Assembly (NCBI RefSeq): GCF_030930995.1
Contig: NZ_CP133217.1
Coordinates: 1,726,001 to 1,790,000 of the forward strand
Reading direction: 5' to 3'
Length of the DNA stretch: 64,000 bases
DNA from: Thiothrix subterranea
Lineage (GTDB): Bacteria > Pseudomonadota > Gammaproteobacteria > Thiotrichales > Thiotrichaceae
In this document: positions 26,102 to 34,438 of the stretch, one piece after another
Position numbering within the stretch: the stretch's first letter is position 1
How the letters are laid out: each line of letters begins with the position of its first letter
The notes under the pieces: model-generated
Seen by the model: only the letters and a program-made list of their open reading frames with translations
What the model was told of the DNA's origin: nothing
The model's database searches: none
Translations under genes and position numbers: made by a program

Positions 26102-26389
26102 ATGAGTGAAACAATCCCTTTGCATTCTTCCATCGTCGCGCTGGTGTCACTGGCGGCGGGCATTGCCGCCAAACACCCCAGCATGGGGCTGTGCCAAGTG
26201 CAGCGGCTGCGTTCCTTGGGCGTGTCGGAAGATCACATCCAAACAGCGGTGGAAATTGCCCGCCATATCCGCGACGAAGCGGCGCAAAAGCTGGATACGG
26301 CGTTTGATGAGCAATTCTCAGGTGCGCCAGTCGTGGAGGCTGGCGGCGCTTGCTGCACGCCGACGGCATCCGGGCAAGCGTGTTGCTGA
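26102..26389 (+). CDS. Small protein with C-terminal cysteine pairs
   Basis: 95 residues. The central part (SIVALVSLAAGIAAKHP, LCQVQRLRSLGVSEDHIQTA) resembles the helical core of carboxymuconolactone decarboxylase/AhpD-like proteins, with a single core cysteine. The tail GGACCTPTASGQACC carries two CC pairs. A similar CC ending occurs on the thioredoxin-like protein at 28012-28293 in the same operon. The tail could bind metal ions or carry sulfur; this is inference. Confidence 0.7.
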   Translation: MSETIPLHSSIVALVSLAAGIAAKHPSMGLCQVQRLRSLGVSEDHIQTAVEIARHIRDEAAQKLDTAFDEQFSGAPVVEAGGACCTPTASGQACC

Positions 26390-26437
26390 TGTGCATTGTA
26401 TGAAATAAATTCACCAAAATAAGGAGAAGGAGTCGGT

Positions 26438-26863
26438 ATGAGCGTGACGTTTACCCAATATTTTGACGGTTCATTTCAGGGCATTTTGCGCTGGCATCAA
26501 TTGGATGCACTCTGGGAAAAAGTACGAGCGCAACCGGAAGGCTGGTACGCCAGTTTGGTCGGCGAAGCCTTGCCGGATGCGCCCTTATCGGCAGAGGCAC
26601 TGGAACAATTTATCCGCGAAATGGATACTTTGCTGCGCGAAGAACACGATTACGACTACTGCGGCGTTGTTTACGCCGACAACCCCGCCACGCCCACCAT
26701 GATCAAAATTTACGACCCGCACAATATGGGCAGCGCCTGCGGTTCCAGCGGGGAACGCATCTGGCCGCGCTGGGTATTAAGCCACCTCAAACCCGAACCG
26801 TTGGCAGAAACCGCGCCGTTACCGGGCAACCGCAAACGTTGGTGGCAAAAGTTATTCAATTAA
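26438..26863 (+). CDS. Hypothetical protein in the sulfurtransferase operon
   Basis: 141 residues preceded by an AAGGAGAAGGAG ribosome site. It has no signal peptide. Recognisable stretches are EEHDYDYCGVVYADNP and IKIYDPHNMGSACGSSGERIWPRWVLS, with conserved-looking Cys and Trp residues, and it ends in a basic Trp-rich tail (NRKRWWQKLF). I do not recognise the family. Its position suggests a role with the sulfurtransferase and permease. Confidence 0.65.
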   Translation: MSVTFTQYFDGSFQGILRWHQLDALWEKVRAQPEGWYASLVGEALPDAPLSAEALEQFIREMDTLLREEHDYDYCGVVYADNPATPTMIKIYDPHNMGSACGSSGERIWPRWVLSHLKPEPLAETAPLPGNRKRWWQKLFN

Positions 26864-26886
26864 AAACGGCATCCTGTTGCACTTAC

Positions 26887-26907
26887 ATTCGTTTATCCGT
26901 ATATAAT
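26887..26907. promoter_or_regulatory. Second ATTC-N8-like site overlapping a TATAAT box before the permease gene
   Basis: ATTC (26887-26890) and GTAT (26899-26902) flank eight bases whose sequence (GTTTATCC) is close to that of the 25047 site (GTTAATGC). TATAAT at 26902-26907 overlaps the right half. This would allow repression of a promoter for the permease and thioredoxin genes by the same regulator. Confidence 0.4.
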
Positions 26908-26938
26908 GCTAAAATGCTCACGCTTTAGGAGATGACCG

Positions 26939-27988
26939 ATGCAAGCGCTTCAACAATTACGCCGTTTTCCCGCGCAGCAACCGTTGCTGTTTGTATTGCT
27001 TGCCACGGCGGTATGGTTTTTGCTGTACCGCTCACTGATTCCGGCTTCGGAAGCATTGGTGGCGGCACTTCCCATCGAGCGTGACAGTCACCTTGGCGGG
27101 GCATTGCAATTCTTTTTCTACGACACTCCGAAAGTATTGCTGCTGCTCACCGGCATTGTGTTCGTGATGGGCATTATCCACACCTTCATCTCGCCGGAAC
27201 GTACCCGTGCCATGCTTTCCGGCAAACGCTTGGGTGTGGGCAATGCGATGGCGGCAACCTTGGGCATTGTTACCCCGTTTTGTTCCTGTTCCGCTGTGCC
27301 GTTATTCATCGGCTTTTTGCAAGCGGGTGTGCCGTTGGGGGTGACGTTCTCGTTCTTGATTGCTGCACCGATGGTGAATGAAGTCGCGCTGATCTTGCTA
27401 TTCGGATTGTTCGGCTGGCAAGTCGCCGCGCTGTATCTGGTGATGGGCTTGCTGATTGCGATTGTCGCCGGAATGCTGATCGGCAAGCTGAACATGGAAG
27501 AGCACCTCGAAGACTGGGTACGCAAGATGCAAAACACCCAATCCGCTGGCAATGTCGGTGCAAGCGCGATGCCTTGGGCGGAACGTATCCAGCACGGTTT
27601 CGGGCATGTGCGTGAAATTGTCGGCAAGGTCTGGCCTTACATCGTCGTCGGCGTGGGTTTGGGTGCGCTGATTCACGGCTTTGTGCCGGAAGATTTTATG
27701 GCATCTTTCATGGGTAAGGATGTGTGGTGGGCCGTGCCTGCGGCGGTGTTGCTGGGTGTGCCGATGTACACCAATGCAGCCGGAGTCATTCCGATTGTGC
27801 AGGCATTGCTGGCGAAAGGTGCGGCACTCGGTACGGTGCTGGCGTTCATGATGAGTGTGATTGCGCTGTCTGCACCGGAAATGATCATTTTACGCAAGGT
27901 GCTGAAACCGCGTTTGATTGCCACCTTTATTGGTGTCGTGGCGACAGGCATCTTGCTGGTCGGGTATATTTTTAATCTCGTTTTGTAA
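26939..27988 (+). CDS. Permease of the UPF0718/YraQ type
   Basis: 349 residues with about eight membrane helices. The family hallmark TPFCSCSAVPLFIGFLQAG appears near residues 110-130, followed by SFLIAAPMVNEVALILLF, and in the second half PMYTNAAGVIPIVQALLAKGA. The CSCS motif sits in a membrane segment and could contact metals or sulfur. Family members occur with small thioredoxins and have been linked to metalloid or thiol compound transport, without firm substrates. The next gene encodes such a small thioredoxin, a common pairing. Confidence 0.85.
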   Translation: MQALQQLRRFPAQQPLLFVLLATAVWFLLYRSLIPASEALVAALPIERDSHLGGALQFFFYDTPKVLLLLTGIVFVMGIIHTFISPERTRAMLSGKRLGVGNAMAATLGIVTPFCSCSAVPLFIGFLQAGVPLGVTFSFLIAAPMVNEVALILLFGLFGWQVAALYLVMGLLIAIVAGMLIGKLNMEEHLEDWVRKMQNTQSAGNVGASAMPWAERIQHGFGHVREIVGKVWPYIVVGVGLGALIHGFVPEDFMASFMGKDVWWAVPAAVLLGVPMYTNAAGVIPIVQALLAKGAALGTVLAFMMSVIALSAPEMIILRKVLKPRLIATFIGVVATGILLVGYIFNLVL

Positions 27989-28011
27989 TTTACGGAATCA
28001 AGGAGCATTTC

Positions 28012-28293
28012 ATGCAAATCAAAGTTCTCGGCACAGGTTGTGCCAACTGCAAAACCACCTTCAAGCTGATCGAAGACATGGCGAAAGAAAAAGGCGTGGC
28101 GGTGGAACTGGAAAAAGTCGAAGACCTGCCTTCCATCATGGGCTACGGCGTAATGTCTACCCCCGGCGTAGTGGTGGATGGCAAGGTCGTGCATTCTGGC
28201 GGAATCCCGTCCAAAGCGAGTATTGAATGCTGGCTGTTGCGGGAAACCACCACAAATGTGGGTAACTGCTGTAGCGGCGGTAAGTGTTGCTAA
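28012..28293 (+). CDS. Small thioredoxin-fold redox protein with a cysteine-rich tail
   Basis: 93 residues with an AAGGAG ribosome site. IKVLGTGCANCKTTFKLIEDMAKEKG contains the CxxC centre of the small redox-active disulfide protein 2 family. YGVMSTPGVVVDGKVVHSGGIPS is the cis-proline part. Family members usually end soon after; this one has an added tail, GNCCSGGKCC, with two CC pairs. It is presumably the redox partner of the adjacent permease. Confidence 0.85.
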   Translation: MQIKVLGTGCANCKTTFKLIEDMAKEKGVAVELEKVEDLPSIMGYGVMSTPGVVVDGKVVHSGGIPSKASIECWLLRETTTNVGNCCSGGKCC

Positions 28294-28302
28294 GCCCAAA
28301 AA

Positions 28303-29064
28303 TCAGGGATGTATTCTATTAACCGTTGCGCACACCGGGCAATTGGGGTCACGCGGCAGTTTTAGCGCCATCCATTCCATGCATTGCCCGTCAAACAGCA
28401 AGACCCGCCCGGTCAGCGTTTCGCCAGTGCCGACCAGCAATTTGAGCGTTTCCAAGGCTTGCATACTCCCAAGAATGCCCAATAATGGGCCTACTACGCC
28501 GTTTTCACTGCACGTTTGCGCAATGCCGCCCACTTTGCCGTAAAAGCAGTGGTAACACGGGTTGTCGCCCAAATACGGCTGAAATACGCTGATTTGCCCT
28601 TCCCAACGGATGGCGGCAGCGGATACCAAAGGTTTGCGGGCAAGCACGGCAACCCGATTAATCAGCAAACGCGCCTCCAGATTATCGGTGCAATCCACGA
28701 TCACATCGGCTTGTTGCATCCGTTGCCGCAAGGTCGCTTCATCCAGCTTGGCGGGAATGGTTTCAACGACGATTTCGGGGTTGAGGCGTTGCAAGGTTTC
28801 GGCGGCAGAGTCGACTTTCGCCATGCCCACTTTGGGCGTGTCGTGGACAATTTGGCGTTGCAGGTTGGTCAGGTCAACCACATCCGGGTCACACAATACC
28901 AGCTTGCCAACACCGCTGGCGGCGAGGTACATCGACACCGGCGAACCCAGCCCGCCCAGCCCCAAAATCAGCACGCACGCGGCATTCAGTTTCGTTTGCC
29001 CTTCCAGATCAATTTGCGGCAACATAATCTGGCGGCTGTAGCGGAGAAGCTGTTCGTCTTGCAT
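28303..29064 (-). CDS. moeB: MoeB/ThiF-type sulfur-carrier adenylyltransferase
   Basis: 253 residues, the usual MoeB length. It has the start RYSRQIMLPQIDLEGQTKL and the nucleotide motif LILGLGGLGSPVSMYLAASG. The arginine-bearing NLQRQIVH and the DCTDNLEARLLIN segment follow. Zinc cysteines are in NPCYHCFYG and NCPVCATVN. A catalytic-type cysteine lies in AQTCSENGVVGP. It activates the C-terminus of MoaD- or ThiS-like sulfur carriers by adenylation. No rhodanese domain is fused, which favours MoeB over longer MOCS3-type proteins; ThiF cannot be excluded. Confidence 0.85.
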   Translation of the reverse strand: MQDEQLLRYSRQIMLPQIDLEGQTKLNAACVLILGLGGLGSPVSMYLAASGVGKLVLCDPDVVDLTNLQRQIVHDTPKVGMAKVDSAAETLQRLNPEIVVETIPAKLDEATLRQRMQQADVIVDCTDNLEARLLINRVAVLARKPLVSAAAIRWEGQISVFQPYLGDNPCYHCFYGKVGGIAQTCSENGVVGPLLGILGSMQALETLKLLVGTGETLTGRVLLFDGQCMEWMALKLPRDPNCPVCATVNRIHP

Positions 29065-29137
29065 GGGGAACTCCTAGACTAATCGGCTGAGTATGCCACA
29101 GTCTTGGGTTGATTTTCCCTTTGCCGGTTGCTGACAA

Positions 29138-29154
29138 ACTGCTAGGGTAGCAGT
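29138..29154. promoter_or_regulatory. Perfect inverted repeat upstream of hsdM
   Basis: ACTGCTA and TAGCAGT are separated by GGG, 24 bases before the hsdM start. The short loop and perfect arms are compatible with an operator for control of the restriction-modification operon. A role as an mRNA hairpin is also possible. Confidence 0.35.
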
Positions 29155-29177
29155 CCACGCAATACTTAGGGAAAGTC

Positions 29178-31535
29178 ATGGATCACAGCGTACACAACAA
29201 ACTCATTTCATTCATTTGGGCGATTGCCGACGACTGTTTACGCGATGTGTATGTGCGCGGCAAATACCGCGATGTGATCTTGCCGATGGTGGTGTTACGC
29301 CGTATCGACACGCTGTTGGAAACCACCAAGCAAGCGGTGCTGGATGAGGTCAACTTCCAGCGTGAGGAAATGCACGCCACCGAACTGGACGATGAGCCAT
29401 TGAAAGCGGCTTCTGGTTACGTGTTTTATAATACCTCGCGCTGGACGCTGAAAACGCTGTTCAGTACTGCCACCAATAACCAGCAAATCCTGCTGGCAAA
29501 TTTTGAAGAATACCTGTTGGGCTTCAGCGCAAACGTCAAGGAAATCATTGGGCGTTTCAACCTGAAAGCACAAATCCGCCACATGGCTTCCAAGCAAGTG
29601 CTGCTGGATGTGGTGGAAAAGTTTGTATCGCCCTATATCAACCTCACGCCCGACATTGCCGAAGACCCCGACGGCAACAAACTCCCCGCGTTGACCAATC
29701 TCGGCATGGGCTACGTGTTTGAGGAGCTGATCCGTAAGTTCAACGAGGAAAACAACGAAGAGGCGGGCGAACACTTTACCCCGCGTGAAGTGATTGAGCT
29801 GATGACCCACTTGGTATTTGACCCGATCAAAACCGATTTGCCGCTGACCTTGACCGTGTATGACCCGGCGTGTGGTAGCGGTGGGATGCTCACCGAGTCA
29901 CAGAACTTCATCGAAGAAAAATACCCCAGTACCACCACCAAACGCGACATTTACCTATACGGCAAGGAAATCAACGACGAAACCTACGCCATCTGCAAAT
30001 CCGACATGATGATCAAGGGTAACAACCCGGAAAACATCAAAGTTGGTTCGACGCTTTCCACCGATGAATTCGCCGCTGACCGTTTTGACTTTATGCTATC
30101 CAACCCGCCTTACGGTAAGAGCTGGGCTTCGGAACAAAAGAACATTAAAGATGGCGCGGACGTCATCGACTCGCGTTTCAAGGTGACGCTGTACGATTAT
30201 TGGGGCAAGCCGGAAGTGGCGGATGCCACGCCGCGTTCCAGCGATGGGCAATTGCTGTTCCTGATGGAAATGGTCAGCAAGATGAAAACAGGGGGGAGCC
30301 GCATTGCTTCGGTGCATAACGGTTCCAGCCTGTTTACGGGTGATGCGGGCGGTGGGGAAAGCAATATCCGCCGCTACATTATCGAAAACGATTGGCTCGA
30401 CGCGATTGTGCAATTGCCGAATAACCTGTTTTACAACACCGGCATTACCACCTACATCTGGCTGTTAAACAACAACAAGCCCAAGGAACGCAAAGGCAAG
30501 GTGCAATTGTTGGATGCCAGCTTGTTATTCCGCAAGTTGCGCAAAAATCTGGGCAATAAAAACTGCGAGTTTACGCCGGAACACATTCAGCAGATTACCC
30601 AAACCTATCTGGATTGTGCCGCGATTGAGCGCGAACTCGATGCCAATGGCGACCCTATTGGCATTGCCAGCAAAGTGTTCCGCAATCAGGATTTCGGCTA
30701 TTACAAAGTCACGATTGAACGCCCGGATCGGCGTAAAGCACGGTTTTCCGCTGATGCGATTGCGCCGTTACGCTTCGATAAAGCGTTGGCAGAAGTGATG
30801 GAACACCTCTACAGCACCCACGGCGACAAGGTGTATGAATCCGCCTTTTTGAAAGCGCAGGAAAAAGCCATTCTCGGTTGGTGCGAAGATAACGACCTCA
30901 GCCTCAACAGCAAAGCAAAAGCCAAACTGCTCGACGTGAAGTATTGGGCGGGCTTGAAACAACTATTCGAGACGGCGCAGCGACTCATGGCTGAGTTGGG
31001 TGAGGCGGAATGTGACGACTTCAATGTATTCAAGGAACAGGTGGATGCCGCGCTGAAAACTCGCGCTATCAAGCTGTCTGCCTCCGAAAAGAACGCCATT
31101 TTGAACGCGGTGAGTTGGTATGACGAAACCGCCGTCAAGGTCATCAAAAAGGTGGTGAAACTGGCGGGCAAGGAATTGGATGATTTGTTGGAACGCTATG
31201 ATTGCGTGGTGGATGATTTACCGGACTTTGGGTATTACCCGACCAGCAAAAAGGGCGAATACCTCACTTATGAAACCAGCGCGGATTTGCGCGACAGCGA
31301 GTCGATTCCGCTGAAAGACAGCATCTACCAATATTTCCTTGATGAGGTAAAACCGCACGTTGCCGAGGCTTGGCTGAATATGGAGTCGGTGAAAATCGGC
31401 TATGAAATCAGCTTTAACAAGTATTTCTACCGCCACAAACCGTTGCGTTCACTGGAAGCGGTGGCGGCGGATATTCTGACGCTGGAGCAAAAAGCGGATG
31501 GACTGATTGCCGAAATTCTAGGGGTGTCGATATGA
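29178..31535 (+). CDS. hsdM: Type I restriction-modification methyltransferase subunit
   Basis: 785 residues. The N-terminal helical HsdM_N domain is followed by the N6-adenine methylase domain with DPACGSGGMLTESQNF (S-adenosylmethionine site, about residue 229) and the catalytic NPPYGKSW (about 309). The C-terminal extension of about 250 residues is long for HsdM but occurs in this subtype. With HsdS it methylates the target adenine; with HsdR it restricts. Its stop overlaps the next ATG (ATGA). Confidence 0.95.
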   Translation: MDHSVHNKLISFIWAIADDCLRDVYVRGKYRDVILPMVVLRRIDTLLETTKQAVLDEVNFQREEMHATELDDEPLKAASGYVFYNTSRWTLKTLFSTATNNQQILLANFEEYLLGFSANVKEIIGRFNLKAQIRHMASKQVLLDVVEKFVSPYINLTPDIAEDPDGNKLPALTNLGMGYVFEELIRKFNEENNEEAGEHFTPREVIELMTHLVFDPIKTDLPLTLTVYDPACGSGGMLTESQNFIEEKYPSTTTKRDIYLYGKEINDETYAICKSDMMIKGNNPENIKVGSTLSTDEFAADRFDFMLSNPPYGKSWASEQKNIKDGADVIDSRFKVTLYDYWGKPEVADATPRSSDGQLLFLMEMVSKMKTGGSRIASVHNGSSLFTGDAGGGESNIRRYIIENDWLDAIVQLPNNLFYNTGITTYIWLLNNNKPKERKGKVQLLDASLLFRKLRKNLGNKNCEFTPEHIQQITQTYLDCAAIERELDANGDPIGIASKVFRNQDFGYYKVTIERPDRRKARFSADAIAPLRFDKALAEVMEHLYSTHGDKVYESAFLKAQEKAILGWCEDNDLSLNSKAKAKLLDVKYWAGLKQLFETAQRLMAELGEAECDDFNVFKEQVDAALKTRAIKLSASEKNAILNAVSWYDETAVKVIKKVVKLAGKELDDLLERYDCVVDDLPDFGYYPTSKKGEYLTYETSADLRDSESIPLKDSIYQYFLDEVKPHVAEAWLNMESVKIGYEISFNKYFYRHKPLRSLEAVAADILTLEQKADGLIAEILGVSI

Positions 31536-32683
31536 GCCAACACCATGATCTTATCCAGCAAAGCACCGAGTACCGTCACTGGCTGTTGGACGTTAAAAGT
31601 AAAATAGCGGGTACGCAAATCAAGGCGGCGTTATTGGTCAATCACGAATTGATTCGGCTTTATTGGTATTTGGGGCAACAGATAGTTAGTAAGCAAACGG
31701 AAGCAAAATGGGGCAGTAGTTTCATTGATCAATTCAGCAAAGATTTAAAAGCCGATTTCCCCGGGGTCGGTGGTTTTTCAGCAAAAAATCTGCGTTATTG
31801 TCGTGCTTTTTATCAATTTTATAATCAGCCTTCAATTTGGCAACAAGCTGTTGCCAAATTGAAGCAGCAACCCAATAGCCAAGAATCAAATACGCTATTT
31901 GATGACACCTTAATAGCAAGTCTACAGCTTGATGAATGTGTGCCACAACTACTGGGTCGTATTCCTTGGGGACACCATATTCAACTGTTTACTAAAGTTC
32001 AGTCTCTTGATGAAGCATTGTTTTATATCCAGAACACGATCTCTAGTCATTGGAGTCGTGATTTCTTAGCACTTCAAATAAAGTCAAAGCTGTATCAGCG
32101 TGATGGAAAAGCCATTACTAATTTCAAGCATACTTTGCCTGAGCCGTTTTCTGATCTTGCCCAACAAACGTTGAAAGATCCGTATGTATTTGATTTTTTG
32201 ACATTGACGCAACCGTTTCGTGAGCGGGACATTGAAAATCAGTTAGTGGAACATATTACCCGCTTTTTATTGGAGTTGGGAAAAGGTTTTGCGTTTATGG
32301 GGCGGCAGTATCATCTGCTGATAGCAGGTAATGATTACTACCTTGACTTACTATTTTATCATGCCGTTTTGAAATGTTATGTTGTCATTGAGCTGAAAAA
32401 TACCAAATTTATCCCAGAATATGCAGGTAAGATGAATTTTTATTTATCTGCTGTCGATACCCTAATTAAAAGAGATGATGATAAACCAACCATTGGCATT
32501 TTGCTCTGTCGAGAAAAAAATAGCATAGAAGTTGAATTTGCTTTGCGGGATATGAACAAGCCAATGGGTGTTAGCGAGTTTTCTTTTACCGAAGTCTTGC
32601 CTAGTGAGTTGAAAAGTAGCTTGCCAACTATCGAAGAAATCGAGCGTGAATTTTCCAATACGGTGGGTGATGTAGATGAGTAA
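31532..32683 (+). CDS. DUF1016 (YhcG-type) PD-(D/E)xK nuclease
   Basis: 383 residues, full family length. The N-terminal DUF1016_N helical domain (SKIAGTQIKAALLVNHELIRLYWYLGQQI, GGFSAKNLRYCRAFYQFY) is followed by the nuclease domain from about residue 235. Nuclease motifs are GKGFAFMGRQYHLLIAG, DYYLDLLFYH and the catalytic VIELKNTKF. The gene is visibly more AT-rich than hsdM and hsdR, suggesting separate acquisition. DUF1016 proteins are frequent passengers in type I restriction operons; their exact role is unknown. Confidence 0.9.
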   Translation: MSQHHDLIQQSTEYRHWLLDVKSKIAGTQIKAALLVNHELIRLYWYLGQQIVSKQTEAKWGSSFIDQFSKDLKADFPGVGGFSAKNLRYCRAFYQFYNQPSIWQQAVAKLKQQPNSQESNTLFDDTLIASLQLDECVPQLLGRIPWGHHIQLFTKVQSLDEALFYIQNTISSHWSRDFLALQIKSKLYQRDGKAITNFKHTLPEPFSDLAQQTLKDPYVFDFLTLTQPFRERDIENQLVEHITRFLLELGKGFAFMGRQYHLLIAGNDYYLDLLFYHAVLKCYVVIELKNTKFIPEYAGKMNFYLSAVDTLIKRDDDKPTIGILLCREKNSIEVEFALRDMNKPMGVSEFSFTEVLPSELKSSLPTIEEIEREFSNTVGDVDE

Positions 32684-33146
32684 TTCCCTTATTGCCAATG
32701 CCTTGCTGAATAATTTGCAGGCGTTTTTGCTGGAGTTGGGGAAAGGTTTTGCGTTTGTGGCACGTCAACAGCGTATTCGCACGGAAGATCAGGACTTTTA
32801 CCTTGATTTGGTGTTTTACAATTTCAAGCTCAAGTGTTTTCTGTTGATTGATCTCAAGTTGGGCAAGCTCTCGCATCAGGATGTGGGGCAGATGGATAGC
32901 TATGTGCGTATTTATGATCAGCATTACAAGGGTGATGATGATAACCCGACCATTGGCTTGATTTTGTGCAGTCAGAAAAGTGAGGCGGTGGTGAAGTATT
33001 CGGTGCTGACGGATAGTGCGCAACTGTTTGCCGCCAAATACTTGCTGTATCTGCCGACCGAAGAAGAACTCAAGCGCGAATTGGAACAGGAGCGCATCAA
33101 GGTACAGGCGCAACTCCTGCACAATGCCCATGAGGAACAACCATGA
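32676..33146 (+). CDS. Truncated DUF1016 nuclease domain (second copy)
   Basis: 156 residues. It corresponds only to the C-terminal nuclease half of the previous protein: LLELGKGFAFVARQQRI, DFYLDLVFYNFKLKCFLLIDLK and NPTIGLILCSQKSEAVVKYS. The catalytic motif is DLKLG in place of ELKNT. The N-terminal half of a normal family member is missing. The start overlaps the end of the full-length copy in another frame and the stop overlaps hsdS (ATGA). It may be a remnant left when the longer gene was inserted, or a stand-alone nuclease. Confidence 0.8.
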   Translation: MSNSLIANALLNNLQAFLLELGKGFAFVARQQRIRTEDQDFYLDLVFYNFKLKCFLLIDLKLGKLSHQDVGQMDSYVRIYDQHYKGDDDNPTIGLILCSQKSEAVVKYSVLTDSAQLFAAKYLLYLPTEEELKRELEQERIKVQAQLLHNAHEEQP

Positions 33147-34438
33147 CTCTGCAAACGCTCCCCAAATACGAAACCTACAAAGACTCCGGCGAAGATTGGA
33201 TAGGGAATATTCCGGCTCATTGGGAAGTCAGAAAGCTCAAGCATTTGTTTTTTGAGAAGAAACATAAGAAAAACATGATGCTTAGCTGTGGTTCAATTAG
33301 TTTTGGAAAAGTAATTGCAAAGGATGATGAAAAAATTCCTGAAGCCACAAAAGCTTCATATCAGGAGGTATTATCTGGTGAGTTTTTGATAAATCCATTA
33401 AACTTGAACTATGACTTAATTAGTTTGCGTATCGCATTGTCAAATATCAGTGTGGTTGTTAGTGCAGGATATATAGTAATCAAGGAAAAAGTTTTTTTAA
33501 ATAAAGACTATTTCAAGTATTTGCTGCATAGATATGATGTTTCATATATGAAGTTATTGGGTTCTGGAGTACGTCAAACCATTAGCTTTAATCACATTGC
33601 GAATAGCTTATTAATTTTTCCTTCTTCGGAGGAACAAACCACCATCGCCCATTTCCTCGACCAAAAAACCGCGCAAATCGACGCAGCGATTGCCATTAAA
33701 GAACAGCAAATCGCCTTATTGAAAGAGCGCAAGCAAATCCTTATCCAACAAGCCGTTACCCAAGGTTTAGACCCGACTGTGCCGATGAAAGACTCTGGGG
33801 TGGAGTGGATTGGGAAGATTCCGGCGCATTGGGAGGTGAAAAAGCTCAAATACGTTCTGGAAGAGAGAAATGAACGATCAAAAACAGGAGAAGAACCCCT
33901 GTTTATGATGAGCCAGATACATGGTTTGGTTGTGCGGGCAGATTATCACGATAAAGCCGAAGTTGCGGCAAGCAATGTTGACAATAAAATCGTCTACAAA
34001 AATGATCTTGTATTCAATAAGCTCAAGGCGCATTTGGGCGTATTTTTCAAAAGCAATATTGAATTTAATGGATTGGTTAGCCCTGATTATGCCGTTTATA
34101 AAAGTAAAGCCTATATCCATGATATGAAAATATTGGAAGTGCTTTTTCGGCATCCTTCTTATATCGAGCAGTTTATTATTAGAGCAACAGGGATTGTTGA
34201 AGGTCTGATTCGTCTTTATACGGGTGATCTTTTTGATATGTCAGTGCCGATTGCACCGAAAAAAGAGCAGTTGGAAATTCTGGAGTTCATAGATAAGCAA
34301 TCCACTTTGCATGATAACGCGATAGTTATACAACAGCAGCAGATCGAGAAGTTGCGGGAGTATAAAACCACGCTGATTAACAGCGCGGTGACGGGTAAGA
34401 TTAGGGTGACAAATAACGCAGTGGATGTGTCGATATGA
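33143..34438 (+). CDS. hsdS: Type I restriction-modification specificity subunit
   Basis: 431 residues with two target-recognition domains. Each is introduced by a near-identical repeat (DSGEDWIGNIPAHWEVRKLK near the start and DSGVEWIGKIPAHWEVKKLK near 215). Each is followed by a helical spacer (TIAHFLDQKTAQIDAAIAIKEQQI and a second copy near the end). The recognition domains are strongly AT-rich relative to flanking genes, the usual sign of domain exchange. It determines the DNA target of the HsdMSR complex. Confidence 0.93.
   Translation: MTLQTLPKYETYKDSGEDWIGNIPAHWEVRKLKHLFFEKKHKKNMMLSCGSISFGKVIAKDDEKIPEATKASYQEVLSGEFLINPLNLNYDLISLRIALSNISVVVSAGYIVIKEKVFLNKDYFKYLLHRYDVSYMKLLGSGVRQTISFNHIANSLLIFPSSEEQTTIAHFLDQKTAQIDAAIAIKEQQIALLKERKQILIQQAVTQGLDPTVPMKDSGVEWIGKIPAHWEVKKLKYVLEERNERSKTGEEPLFMMSQIHGLVVRADYHDKAEVAASNVDNKIVYKNDLVFNKLKAHLGVFFKSNIEFNGLVSPDYAVYKSKAYIHDMKILEVLFRHPSYIEQFIIRATGIVEGLIRLYTGDLFDMSVPIAPKKEQLEILEFIDKQSTLHDNAIVIQQQQIEKLREYKTTLINSAVTGKIRVTNNAVDVSI

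Noticed and set aside
31532-33146. A frameshift between the two DUF1016 frames as one gene
   Set aside because: The second frame repeats the nuclease half already present in the first, so they are two copies and not one broken gene.
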